Shown one piece after another: positions 23,560 through 35,974 of a stretch of DNA of 45,008 nt; position 1 is the first letter of the stretch, and each line of letters begins with the position of its first letter. The translations under genes and the position numbers were made by a program. This stretch comes from Gnetum montanum (lineage: Eukaryota > Streptophyta > Gnetopsida > Gnetales > Gnetaceae): assembly GCA_015680685.1 (NCBI GenBank), contig MNCI01014441.1:216242-261249 (forward strand), given 5' to 3'. The notes beneath the pieces were generated by a model. That model ran no database searches. It saw nothing but the letters and a program-made list of their open reading frames with translations, and was not told the DNA's origin.

Positions 23560-24090
23560 GTGAAGTTTGACCTACATTACATAGCACAAGAATCGACCAA
23601 AGGTCAAGAAATAACCACACAACCGATGGCTTCACCAATAAATGATCAAGCAATGATAGATCTAAAATTTCCAGATGAGCATGTTAGCAACATAAGCCAA
23701 GTGTCTACCAAATTTGAAGTAGTCTTACACTTTGATGATGCTTCAACCTCTCAAGGGAGTAGTGTCACTACTGTAATCATGTTTCCCTCTAGGGATATCT
23801 AACCCTTCATTTATCACTTTGCATTTCCTTACACCAACAATGTAGCGAAGTACGAAGGTCTCCTTAGAGGCATCCTAGAAGCCTACAACATAGGAATTCA
23901 AAACCTAGTGATTCAAGGCAATTTTCAATCAGTCATTAACCAAGTTATAGAGGTTTACACTTGCAAAGCACAACACTTACAACCTTACTACAACTTGACA
24001 AAGCACTTGCTCAAAAAATTTGCAACTGCAGATATCCAACATATTCCCCATAACTAGAACACCATTATTGATGCACTAGCCATGTTAGCC
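23560..24090 (+). pseudogene. pol: B1 second, archaeal-type RNase H (Tat-lineage hallmark)
   Basis: The frame 23560-23802 continues past a stop at 23803 in the same phase. It reads LHFDDASTSQGSSV (catalytic Asp in FDDA at 23734-23739), NNVAKYEGLLRGILEAYNIG, then VIQGNFQSVINQVIE, where Asn (23920-23922) replaces the Asp of the usual GDSQ motif, and ends in DALAMLAL. A second RNase H after the first is a known trait of Tat-clade elements. It is thought to supplement the degenerate first RNase H. Loss of the second Asp predicts no activity. Confidence 0.85.
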
Positions 24091-24219
24091 TTAAGCATTG
24101 CACTTAACATGTTTCATACCCTTCTCACCTCAATAACAGATTACACTAAACCTATTACACAAACAACTTACATTGCATCTGTAGCCACAACAAGCATAAC
24201 TCACACATAAGAATGATAC

Positions 24220-25450
24220 AACAACATTAAGGTGTACCTTCGACAAGGTAAGCCTCTACAATATCTAATCACTACCCAAAAGGATGCAATGCAAAAATGA
24301 TCACAGCAATACATCCTCGTAGGTGATAACATACTATGTCACAAATCCTATGATGGCATACTACTAACCTACATTAGTGATAGCGAAGCACAAATGATCA
24401 TTAATCAAGTCCACAAGGGACTGTGTAGAGGTCACATAACACCCAAGGTAATGGCATCGAAAATTAGATGCTTAGGCTACTATTGGCCTTACATGAAGCA
24501 CTATTATGTTTCCAAGGTCAAGATATGTGACATGTTTCTATAGCATGGAAAATTAATGCATGTGCCATCCACTGAATTGTACACCACACAAATCACGTGG
24601 TTATTCCAATGTTGGGGATTGGATATCATAGGACCTATCATGCCTAAGTCTTTTGCAGGAAATAGCTTCATCATAACCATAACAAATACTTTACCAAGTG
24701 GATTGAAGCTATTTCCCTTAGGAAGATGACAACACAACAACATTGCAAATTCATCCTTGACAACATAGTGACCCAATTTGGTCTACCCATGACTATAGTC
24801 ACAGACAACAGACCATAGTTTAGCAATGCAAAAATGAAAGCCTTCTATGAACACTTTGGCATTAAGCATTCCTTTTTGTTGCCATACTACTTGCAAGTAA
24901 ATGTCTAGTGAAGGCTACAAACAAGTTCAACATTAACCTTCTAAAGAAGATGCTTAACAATAGTAAACGATGATAGCATGACTAGCTAGTCTATGCACTA
25001 TAGGCCTACCACACAACACGTAGAACAAAAATAGGTAAGATGCCATATAGCCTTGTGTATGGGTCTAAAGTAATTTTTTCTCTTGAATTTTAGATCCCAT
25101 CACTCTGCATGATCCTCTTGAGCTTCATTAATAAGGCCCAAAACAACAAGTTGAGAATCATTGACCTTGACTCTATAAAGGAGGAGTGCATGTAGACACT
25201 TGATTACATCGAATGGTATCAAGAAAAGTAATGGCAAAATCACTGCCATAATCAACATCAATTCTTGATCAAGAAAGGGAACTTAGACCTCAAGGCCATT
25301 CGTAAACCTACAAACAAATTCTCAACCAGCTAGAAAGAGCCTTTCTTGATCACAAAGGCCTATGATAATGGAGCATTCAGGCTTGCTAATCTAGATAGTA
25401 ATGAGTTTGCCAATCCAATCAATCATTTGTACCTGAAGCCCTACCACACC
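24220..25450 (+). pseudogene. pol: B1 integrase (decayed)
   Basis: The zinc-binding domain reads HKGLCRGHITPKVMASKI and YYWPYMKHY, with the last Cys replaced (CDMF). In the core WGLDIIGP keeps the first Asp (24622-24624) and TDNRP keeps the second (24804-24806), but these lie in different frames, so a shift falls between them. The third region, normally QANGQAE, is broken near 24893. The C-terminal part ends with KAYDNGAFRLANLDSNEF and NHLYLKPYHT, which is the usual end of Tat-type integrases, near 25450. Confidence 0.83.
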
Positions 25451-27233
25451 TAACATGCAGTGCCACACCAACATAATCAAGGTAAGTAAGCATTTGCTAC
25501 AGTGTTAAACTAGCACAAAGTACTTGCTATGATGTTAGACTAACACAAACCATCCTTGGGCTATGACATTAAATTGGCATCCATAGCACTCATCCGATAT
25601 AATGTTAAACTAGCATAGCAAGTCCTTTATGACTATAAAATGGCATAGATTGTCCTTGGGCTACAACATTAAACTGGCACCCATAGAATAGTCTACTATG
25701 ACTATAAACTAGCACAACATTCATTGTCTACTATGACATTAAACTGCACAGCATTCATTGTTTTCTATGACATTAAACTAGCACATAGTCTACTAGGACT
25801 ATAAACTAGCACATCACAGTTTGCTAAGACCTAAAACTAGTATAGCCTCTAGTCTACTAGGATCTTAAACTAGGTTCGCAGTTCAACACACATAGTTCTA
25901 TAGACAAGAAAGTGACAATACTTCCAACTCATCACCACCTAACATTTTGTTAATCTTTCGGATTTACCCTTAGACATGTTATTGATCCTTTAGAGCTCTT
26001 GCCATAGTTGCCAACATTGCCAGCCCTAGGTTGTACTAGCAGCATTATCATCCTTGGGTATTTCATTATTTCTTAGAGCTCTCATCATCAACACAACTAT
26101 TGAAAGTGATGGTAGCCTTAGAACCTCGATCATCTCATCCATTCTATCGGCCTCTTTCCATTCTTAGGCACTTGACTCTGGTGTGGCTACTAGAGCTTTT
26201 GCATCTTTCTAGCTCCAGTAGTTACACTGATCTTCCTGCTTTGGCATTACAAGCTCTTGCAACTGGCTTAGCACTCATGTGGTGTGATTGTTTTCTTATT
26301 TTCTTTGCATTATGTTTGCAAGACAAGCCCTAGAGGAGGTTGTTCAAAGACACATTTCATCGTAGCAGCAAGTCATCACATTGCTCCAATGTGCCTGGTT
26401 GGACTCACCAAGCCACTCAATAGTACACATCCTTATTACCCCACTATAGCCTACTTACATTTACCCCTTTACCTTACATTTTCCGGCCTTCCCTACAAGC
26501 TTCTTTGATGCACATGGAACCCTTATTTTAGTCAACCATAGAACCCATGGTAAATGTAATGTAACTTGTCCCATGGAAATCCTTTGTGGGTTGGTCAAAG
26601 CCTAAGTGGATGTAACGTAACTCATCTAGGGGAGGAAACACCTATCTTACAAATGTGATGTAATTGCCTCTAAGTAAAGCCCATCAAGTGGTACATAGTC
26701 CACTTGATGAAAAGCATCTTGGAGCTAGCATTTCGCAAAACAAAAAGAGTGAAAAGCAAAATAAACAAGCATAAAACTCAAAAAAAGGGGTAAAGCAGGG
26801 TAGAACATGTCCCCAAGAAGAATTTAGCAAAGCTACAATTTTGCAACTGATCCAACCCTGAATTCACATTAGCCTTCTCACAAGCACTCCAATGAGAGGT
26901 CAATATGTTAGGGGTAAGCCATTCTGGTGCTATGGGTGATGGCTGAGGTCATTGTTTTGGCGACAAGCCACCCTGGTGCCCATAATCATTGTCAGTCATG
27001 CTGACTTCACATCTAGTAGCATCACATCCCTTTGCACTTTATTTTCCTTTATTCCTGAATTCCCATATCCATTACCCCCAACACACCATTTCCCTTAGCA
27101 CTCATGATGTTGGTGAAGCACCATCTAATTGGGTACCAATAAGCAATATTGGTGTCATCTTTTTTATGGTGCTTTGGTTTCTTTGTCGACATTTCTCAAG
27201 CCACTCCTCCAAATTTCAACAAAGAGGAGCTAA
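25451..27233 (+). other. B1 3' untranslated region with polypurine tract
   Basis: No supportable gene. From 25490 to 25880 a degenerate array is seen (next entry). The polypurine tract AAAGAGGAG at 27221-27229 stands four bases before the 3' LTR, where plus-strand DNA synthesis would be primed. Confidence 0.75.
25490..25880 (+). repeat. Degenerate minisatellite of TATGACATTAAACTAGCA
   Basis: The word CTATGACATTAAACTAGCAC and close variants occur about ten times with spacings of roughly 25 to 60 bases, all in plus orientation. They resemble the words at 16808-17052 and 21690-21785 in the same element. Confidence 0.7.
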
Positions 27234-28907
27234 TGAAAAACCACCAAATTCAAGCTCCAACACTTAAACTACAAATTTTTCTAAGTGCCAGCATGAGGTA
27301 AATTTTGATAAGTGTTGGGCCTATGCTCCCACTACTGGGACAATGCTTTAGAACATGCAACAAAGAATTAGATTTGCAAAATCTTCCAAGTGTTGGCAGT
27401 AGCTAAAACTTTTTTCTAAGTGTTGTGTTACACTGCCATTGCCCCCACTACACTCTAGAGCATAGTCAGTGTAGCATGCACTTCAGTGGCTAGTTTACCT
27501 AAATGTCAAGCTAGCTCAACATGGAAGAAATAGTATAGCAAATTTTCTAACTCTTGGGGCTACCCCTCTTACTACACTCCAGAGCATAGTCAACATAGCC
27601 TAGATGAAGACTAGAAGTTTTGATAAATTTTTTTAAGTGTTAGTGTTATGCTCTCACTTTCCCTTTCTATGCTCTAGAGCGTAGCTAGCACTGGACTTCA
27701 ACTTTTGTAGAATTTGTCTAACTGTTGGGCTACACTCTAGAGCATAGTTGGCATAACAATGCAAGATAGCTCCCAAAAGCTTCTAGAGCTTAGCACCAAC
27801 CTCCATCTCAACCTCAACAATCCTCCGGTAAGTAAGATTAACAATTTACATTTCTTTTGCACCCTTAATTTGTCCCAAAATTGTACCTATACTCAACCCT
27901 ACTAAAAAGAGGGGATAGCGTAGTCCCAGAGCGTAGCCTCCAAATTGCACTATGTTGCACTGTTTGTAGGTACATTACGATCTTTTCAATTCTGGCACAT
28001 GTGGTCTTAGTAGTGTAGTCACAGTTTGATAGTCTCTTGGGGTCCATTAGAGCACACCATAACTTAGCACCAATTGCTCCAATGGAAGCGTAGTTGGGTC
28101 TAGCATAGCCCCAGCTACCCTCATGCCAAGTGGTGCCTAACTTGCACTTTATGTCAACCCTAACCCTATAAATAGCCCAACATTTCATGTTCTAGTAGTT
28201 GGCAAAATTAAAACTTCAATGGGCATTTTTCAGTCCATAACTTTACATTTGTGTGGCATTTTTCCCTTAACAAACCCAAAGCAAACAAAGCACCCCTATA
28301 CCCCAGAGCACTCAGCACCTTGGTAGCACCTTCACATTACCACCTAGCACATCGCAGCTCACAAGACACCGTAGTAGCCAACATAGCAAAGGCATACTTC
28401 AGGATGAACACCAGTTTCCATAGCCTAGATACCCTAGAGACTATGACTATGCTACTTACTATGCTTGTCTATACACTACGTACCTCCTCACCTCTTCTTT
28501 GCAATTGTTATGCTTCCCCCATCCTATTTGAGGTGGTGCCATTCTTCCTTTCTCAAATTGGTTTACATTTTCAAGCATTTTCTTTGGCATTAAGCATTGC
28601 ACTCACATTTGTTTTACTATTTTGCACGTATTTGCATGTTTGGACCATTGTTCTTGAATCGAGAAACCCCACTACACTCAAGCTTAGTCAACCCTAGTAC
28701 CACAAAAAACATGATGCAAACCCCTAGCACTCATTTGTCAAAACACTTCGTAAGTCCTAGTTTGATTGACAAGATCATCCTTAGTGCTCTACCTCCATTT
28801 TCCCCCTTCAAAGATGGCCCTTTGGATGGGGGCAATGTTGGGGTTGTACCAAGACCATGAACCCCTTGACATGATCATTCTAGCCACTGGCATTTTTGGT
28901 CGCTACA
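27234..28907 (+). repeat. B1 3' LTR
   Basis: It starts TGAAAAACCACC right after the polypurine tract and ends GTCGCTACA, followed by target duplication CTAGG. TATA box at 28167-28174. Confidence 0.92.
28167..28174 (+). promoter_or_regulatory. TATA box of the B1 3' LTR
   Basis: TATAAATA after CCTAACCC, matching 1778-1785 in the 5' LTR. Confidence 0.6.
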
Positions 28908-28912
28908 CTAGG
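28908..28912. repeat. Target-site duplication of B1, right copy (CTAGG)
   Basis: Identical to 799-803; also the first bases of the resumed A1 integrase. Confidence 0.92.
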
Positions 28913-29950
28913 AGATGCACAACCATTAAAATCCTTATGGCAGGGTACTACTGGTCAACAATCTTCATGGATGCTCACTATTACATCCACTCTTGTGAAT
29001 GATGCCAACAAGATGGTGGAATGACTACTAGAATGAAGGAACCTTAGTAATGGGTTCAACCACTAGAACCCTTCAACATCTGGGGCATTGATTTCATGGG
29101 TCCCATCACACCCATGTTAAATGAAAAGGTGTACATTATAGTCATTGTTAACTATTGTAGAAAATGGGCATAAGTAATAACTGTCATTGACTATACATAT
29201 TTCTACTACTACTCGATTTGTACAACAAAATGTTGTAAATAGGTTTAGTATGCCACATGCATTAATTTCTGATAATCGAACTCACTTTACAAGCACTACT
29301 TTTTAGAAGCTCATGCAACGCTTAGGGGTTGAACATAAACTCACAACATCCTACCACCCCCAAGCCAATGGTCAAGCTAATGTTACCAATAGGAAAATCA
29401 CAAGGATTAAAACAAAAGCTGTTAGCAAATATAGGAAAGACTAGAGCACAAAACTCAACAATGCCCTTTGGGCCTACCACTCAACATGGAAAATTCCTAT
29501 AGGTTACTCTCCCTATGAGCTTGTGTATGAAAAATTACCAACACTTCCTATTCAATATAAGCTCTAGACACTTTCAACAACCTATGACCTCAACCTTGAC
29601 TTAAGTCTAACACAAAAACAAAGACTAATAAATCTCAACTTGCTAGATGAAAACTAATTGGTGGCCCTATCATCTAATGAGTTGCACAAGGCCTACAACA
29701 AAAAGCATCATGACCTTAAAATCAAAAAAGTCAAATTTCAACTAGCAAATAAGCTTCTCTACTCTCAATGAACTAAGTTCCAAATGTTGTGGAAAGGACA
29801 TTACATCATTTATGAAACTTTTCCTTTTGGGGTCATGATGATCTACAAACCTAAGAGCCCAGACAAGAAACAGTTGATCAACATCCAAAAAATCTAACCT
29901 TTCCATGAGCATAAGCTAGCTAATACAAAAAATGCCTCATCGAATGGACA
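28908..29950 (+). pseudogene. pol: A1 integrase, continued after the B1 insertion (decayed)
   Basis: The frame picks up at RRCTTIKILMAGYYW, exactly where 269-803 stops. The core has WGIDFMGP with Asp (29090-29092) and SDNRTHF with Asp (29271-29273), but the Glu of NGQAEV is Asn (29379-29381). The C-terminal part has LPTLPIQYKL as in A2. Several TAG stops and a frame shift near 29200 interrupt it. Together with A2 it shows that the ancestral enzyme had a full DDE triad and that decay hit different residues in each copy. Confidence 0.87.
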
Positions 29951-32012
29951 ACCACGCTCCATATTTTAGATCTCCTCCTTTTAACTTATTCATGGGGGAT
30001 ATGGCCACCCATGCTAGTCATATAAGCAACTCCTCAATTTTTCTCCCTTTTTATTTTACACATTTTTTTGTTTTGCACATTCTTTATTTTCAATATTCTT
30101 GTTTTCATGTTATTAATCTTTTCTAATTTTTGCTTAACATCATCATTAGTACTTTTCTATTTCTTAAATATTTTACACTTTCTTTTATATTTTCTTTTAT
30201 TTTGGTGTGATTTTTTAACTTTTTTGTTAACAAGTGCCAAGCATAGTGGTAATACGTTGCTTGATGGTGGTATGTACTATTTTGTTATTTGATTACTAGT
30301 GTTTGTATTCTGGCTTTGAATTTTGTTATAGATGATTAGGACATGGTTTCTTTTTCATGCAATAAGTAGTGAGTCCACAACATCCACCCATCCATAAACT
30401 CTGGTTTTCCATGTTTTGGAAACATGCAATCCCCTTTTTCATTAACAAAACTTTAAAAAAAATTGTAACTTTGATATTTTCTCAAATTGGAAAGGATTCA
30501 AAGGTTTGAACAAGTTGTGACTTCAAGGAGATTTAGTATTCTTTGTGCCTTTCTATTTTTCTAGGTGCATGTGTGTTTTCATGGATTTCTTATTGTTATA
30601 TGTCGACAAATAAATGGAAGTTGAATAAGTCTTTACATGGTGTGGTTCTCATAAAAAAAATAAAAAGAAAAAAAAATAATGGGAATTCAAAGCACATCCA
30701 TTAGACACAATAAACAAATAAGTCTTTGCATGGTGTGGTTCCCATTTCAAAAAAATGATGGGAATTCAAAGCACATCCCTTAGACAAAATAAACAAGCTA
30801 CAAACACTGGTTATGGGACTAGAAAGACATGTTACCCATGCTTGAATATCCCCTATAACTAAGACCCTTCCTCACTTCCTACTTCTCTTTACTTCTTTAA
30901 TAAGGAATGGTGGTTGTTCTATGGGAGCACTCTTGTGTCTTAGGGGGATGGACTAGTCTTAGAATGATAATGCAAAGTCACTGAACATGGTTGGTTTTGG
31001 TCTAGACTAATGATGGATCCTATCAAGTTATTTAACCATAAAATTCACAAGGGACTTCATGTGACCTTAATTAGGAACTCCATTCCACTCTCTCTCATCC
31101 ATCTATGCTTTCCATGTCTCACCTCACTACTAGTTTCATGTTCTTGTTTAATGTCCTAATTTGACATATTAAAATTCTTAGGTAGTTTCTTCCAGGTTTT
31201 TGTACTTGACCTTTCATAACCATTAATCATCTATAGAGCCCATGGACACTTTGGTTTAAAGTTATGGAAGGAAATAAAAGGCCTGTGCCTACCTAGGGAA
31301 GGACCCACTTGCATATCTTTTGGTTGGGTTAGTTAAGTTCTTTACCCTTAGACACTCTTACATTCAAATCCTTTTGTTTACCTCATTAATGACATTCAAT
31401 TATGCACATGTTTACAACATTTTTCAATTAACATTCCTTTTTATTGTTGTGAATTCTTACACCCTCTTCAAATATTTTCTTATGTAGAAATTTTTCAAAT
31501 TTAATGGACCACTTATCTATGTTACCTTATTTGTTAGCCTTCTTGCTAACACTCCTAAAGGAATCAATCTACCATAATCACAACCTAGCCAAGTGTAACC
31601 ATTGACAAGACATGACATTTAACAACTATGTGTCACACATTGCATACTAATTTACTATTCTATTATGATTGCAGTGGGAAGCATGGACTACAAGTGGGAC
31701 TATCTTCACCAAGTATGATGCGGCAATATGACACAACAAGGACTGTTCATGATCATTGGCTCTTCTCTCTTGCTCTTTAGCTACCAAGAGAGGTGGATGT
31801 TAGTTCTGCCTAGGGTATTCACTTATCTTATCATGAACACCCAATTTTGTAAAAGATTGTAACGCTGTACACTTGGGCACTCAAAGTCTATTTGTTCCAT
31901 CTAAGTTAGTTTGTATGTCAATCAATAACCCCATACCTTCCCAATAATTTGTAAGGAACATGTTCCTCCTCTTCTTCACTCAAGGATGAGATTTCATTCA
32001 ATCATGAGGGTA
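29951..32012 (+). other. A1 3' noncoding region
   Basis: T-rich DNA aligned with 9841-11866 of A2; no gene supported. It includes the paired repeat 30636-30715 and 30729-30794. The polypurine tract ATGAGGGTA ends at 32012. Confidence 0.7.
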
Positions 32013-32818
32013 TGATGAGACATGCTTCAATATTGGATACCTGATATCAGAGCTGCACCCAAGTCACAATGTCAAATATCCAATATTTTGGGCTATACAT
32101 TAGCCTATAAATGTAGCACTTGGGCTCATGATTTTCAAATAGTTTTTCATAGTTTTTTCATAGAGTAGTGAAGCTCTCACAGTTTTTTTTTTCTCCAAAG
32201 TTAGAATATTTTCTAAGTGCCTACAACAAGAGTCTAAGTGTGTGCAAATCTTTGTTCGAGCACTGATGTACCTAAGCATAACAGTGTGATGGGAATAAAA
32301 ATGAACCCTTTTGATAATCCTTACAACACTAAGAATAGATTAATGTTTACTTTAATGAATTTAAATAAAGCAATTAATTTCTAGTTGTTAATGAACACAA
32401 GCACAACCACTTCGAGCATATATATAATGTTTGGTAACCCAACAACATTTAATGTTTGGTAGCCCAACAGTGCTACATGTGTTCAGGATGTGTCTAGGAA
32501 AGTGGGATGGGTTTGTGTTAGGGTAGCTAGGTAGTAAATGAATTAGATCTTAAATTAATCTACCTTTCGTTCTTGTTGTAGGTGATTAATCTTATAAAAC
32601 ATAAAGTGAGAAAAATCATGTACCTCAATTACACTTAAATTGTACCCTTGGGCTTCACAACTGTAGATGGGAAGACAACGAATGTTCTTAATGCTCATCT
32701 CATTTCCTAGAGGAACTAGTGCACTGGAGAATTGTAGGTCCATAGAATTCAGCCAAATCATGCGTAAACGCCTTAGTGATTCATATGGTTGGGTGTAGGG
32801 ATACCTAGCCACTCATCA
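32013..32818 (+). repeat. A1 3' LTR
   Basis: It starts TGATGAGACATG and ends CCACTCATCA, as in A2 and A3. TATA box TATAAATG at 32106-32113. The matching 5' LTR is outside the window. Confidence 0.85.
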
Positions 32819-35070
32819 ACCTTCTTCTAGTAAATTGCATCAACTTTTGACATCCTTATGTTAGTTTTTCTAGCAAAGCACATCATTTTCAATGACAAAA
32901 AAATTAAATGGCATCAATAATCATAGATATGGTAGGAATACCAAGTTATTTTTAATGTAGTATGGGCTATATGATGAGGCTAAACTAGGGGCCTTAGAAT
33001 TAGTTTGTGAGTGATCCTTGCATAAGAAGGGGAAGCTTAGAACTATTTCTTGGTACATTCCTTGAAAAAAATATAGTTTAGTGCTTTCTAAGAATGGGAG
33101 AAGTTTTTGTTGTAATTCCTAGCTTAGAACCTTATCTAGTAGGTTCTCTAGTTGGTGCGAGTAATTTATCTTAGCTATTGAGTTAGATGAATCAGGATGT
33201 AGAATGCTAAGATAAGATTAAGTTGTAACTAGGTCATAGTTGATGTTTTTAAAGCCAAGCTTAGGAACTTAGCATTTTTTATTATTGGATAATACAACTT
33301 GTACTTAGACTAGAATTTGACTAGATACCTACGTATGTCCATGGATAAGTCATTATTACATTTTTTTTCCCTAGATGTTATAGTGCTAAGATTTTATAGT
33401 GGTGGCATTTTTTAATTAGTACTTGTGTTAGACTATGTTCTTAAGTTAAAATACAATCATTGATTTCTTAACTTAATCAATCAACAACTATGAAAGATTA
33501 CGATGATTCATAAAGAAGGATAACTCATCATGAACTATAAGAGAACCCAAGTTCATAACTTCTAAAGCATGGATATAAAGTAAGTATGAATAATAATGGG
33601 TGATGAAATAAGATATATAGAAAGAATCATGTGAGGTAATAAGATGAAAAGAGGCATTAGAATAATAGTTGTAGTAAGTAATCATAAGATAAAAGGTTAC
33701 AAAGGTGGTGATTTGTAAAAGTACAAATGCTTAGACCTCTAATTCACAAGTATGAAAATGAGTAAAAGAAGAAAAAGTTCTCAATTCTACCAAATGATAC
33801 CTAAGGAAGAAGAAAACTAGAAAATCTGAAGTCCCAAATATGTCCAACACCAAAGGCAAATTGATGCATTATGGACCTAAGAAATTTAGCAAAGTAAGCT
33901 AAATTAACATATGACAAAGACAAGAAGTTATGAAGACTACTTAAGGAAGAAGGACAAGCTACATTGTGGTAGTAGTTTACCAATTGTCATAAGAGAAGCT
34001 AATCCAATTTAATGTTAGATCACTAAAGAAGGTCATAGTATAAGACTAAGAATAATAGCTTTACCAGTCCACAATGCAAAGGTAGTATAATCCAAATGAA
34101 GATACACTACCAAAGGAATAGCAACATCACTTAAACGTAAGAAATTCTTATAATCTTAGTACAACATAATCTAAAATAACAATCCCAAAGATGATGATTA
34201 CAAACTACCAGAATTAGAAATAGTTCTTTTTGTATAGTATCTATGATAGCCTATGACTAGTACTAAATTACAAACTAGACCAACATAACTTTTTTCATCA
34301 TAAGAGAATTCATAAGCAATCAAGTTAGTAAGACTTACGATACTCATAAGTATAGAAAGTTATGAAGAGCAATTATTTTAAGGAAGAGAGTAACAATCTT
34401 AGGATCATAATTCTTACTCATTAGATCTTGGTATATTAGATTTATTACAATATATATGATGAAATTGTAATAGCCTATTCACACATTTCAAGTTAGTATT
34501 TCTTCTACAATTGCAGCATGCTAACTCATTCTATATATGTATGTATAAAAATGGTACCAATTTAAATGTTGGAAGTAGAGGACTAGATGACTAGACCATG
34601 AATGGTATATATTGAAGATTTTGAATGGTCTAGGCCATTATTTTATTTTATAATGCTTGAGCCTAGGTTGTTGTTTTGGCTAAATAGATTATTTTTTAAT
34701 GGATTTGATGTAATGATGCTATAATTAGTATACATCTCATTTAAATCTTAATATGATGGACAAGCATAAATTTCAAGTTTTTTTCCACTTGTAATTAATT
34801 ATGCATGTTTAGTTTGGTTAATTAAGTGTCTATTACATATTATTATTAGATCATGATAGTAGACCATTAATTGAAGTTTGTTTGAGTTTTACAAATAGCT
34901 CTAAGTGTGACAAATGTAGAGTTAAAGTAAGTTAGGATTTTAGGGCAAAACAAATTTTGTATATTTGGTGTTGTATAATGATAGTATATAGGCTATTAAC
35001 ATCAAAAAAATGTGGAGGAGTGCACCATAGAAAGAAAACAAAATTTAGTGATTACTTTTTGAGGATGTTT
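32819..35070. repeat. Unknown AT-rich repeat, copy a
   Basis: Starting immediately after the A1 LTR, the sequence aligns with 35975 onward (for example TAATGTAGTATGGG, CTTCTACAATTG and GAGTTTTACAAATAG occur in both in the same order). About 1 kb (roughly 33430-34490) has no counterpart in copy b. No gene is supported; open frames on both strands are short and not shared. Confidence 0.65.
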
Positions 35071-35974
35071 ACTTTAATAATAACATCCCTAAGAGTCAAA
35101 AAAAATCTCAAATAAAGAAGACATTGAGATGGTTCTTTAAGAGTGGTTTGGAATATAATTTATGGTGATGAAATGCATATTATTGATTAATTAACCAATG
35201 AATGATTGCTTTGTTGACTAGTAGTATTAAACAACCAGGTGTAGCTAAGTAACAGTAGTAATAGTTATGTTAAGTTATTATGATTATTGATTTCTTTGAT
35301 TCAAGCATGTTTTATGTGTTATCTAACCTCATATTCTAAGAAGAAAATACCTAAAAGTGAGAAAGGATGTCATATGCTAGGATTTATCCTTACCCCTTAA
35401 AAATGATTTTATTTTATTTTATTTTGATTTAATTTTGCTAGCATTTGGACTTGAACTTGAAATTTGATCATGTACACAACCTTTTTTTAAAAAATGAAAA
35501 TTTGTTAATGGCAAATTGTTTATTTAATATGTCCTATACCTTATGATTATTTCTACATATTTAAGTATTTCATCTCAATATAACCAACCTTGAGACCTTA
35601 TAATAAAGATAGTTTAACTAGATCATGGGCACCACTAGTAAAAATAATAACTATTGGTACTCCAATTTTGCTCTATAAATTCATAGATTCAATGTTCTTT
35701 TGCATCATAAATTTTATCAACTACTAAATCTATCTTTGCTATGTTGAGGGCCTTAAAGTGTCTTGGATTTTTCCCTGTGAAAGTCAAATGTAGGGTCTTA
35801 ACTAGTAAGTTATTATTGCATCAGGTTTGATGTAAAGGAATTGATTTATATATTTCAACCTTCTTATGCTCCTTTTATTTCTACCATGTGATTAATCATT
35901 TTTGAGATTTTTAAATAGATAAAAATCTTATTGATTTAACATTTTTTTATTAGATTTATGCCTTATCCTCAATT
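35071..35974. other. AT-rich DNA between the two repeat copies
   Basis: I see no gene, repeat border or RNA gene here. It is T- and A-rich with short homopolymer runs. Confidence 0.4.

Larger units (their letters stand above)
804..28907 (+). mobile_element. B1: 28.1-kb Tat-lineage Ty3/gypsy retrotransposon carrying a nested element
   Basis: The element has two LTRs (804-2531, 27234-28907), a 5-bp target duplication, a primer site like the end of tRNA-Asn (2538-2553), a polypurine tract (27221-27229) and, in order, gag, protease, RT, RNase H, a second archaeal-type RNase H and integrase. The second RNase H after the first is characteristic of the Tat clade. About 10.06 kb of the length is the nested element A2. 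Over 194 LTR positions aligned by eye (from about 1543 and 27931) I count 27 differences, 25 of them transitions, so the copy is old. All reading frames carry stops. Confidence 0.9.

Noticed and set aside
804-28907. B1 LTRs as two independent solo insertions
   Set aside because: The matching CTAGG duplication, the split integrase that rejoins in frame, the primer site after the first and polypurine tract before the second show one element.
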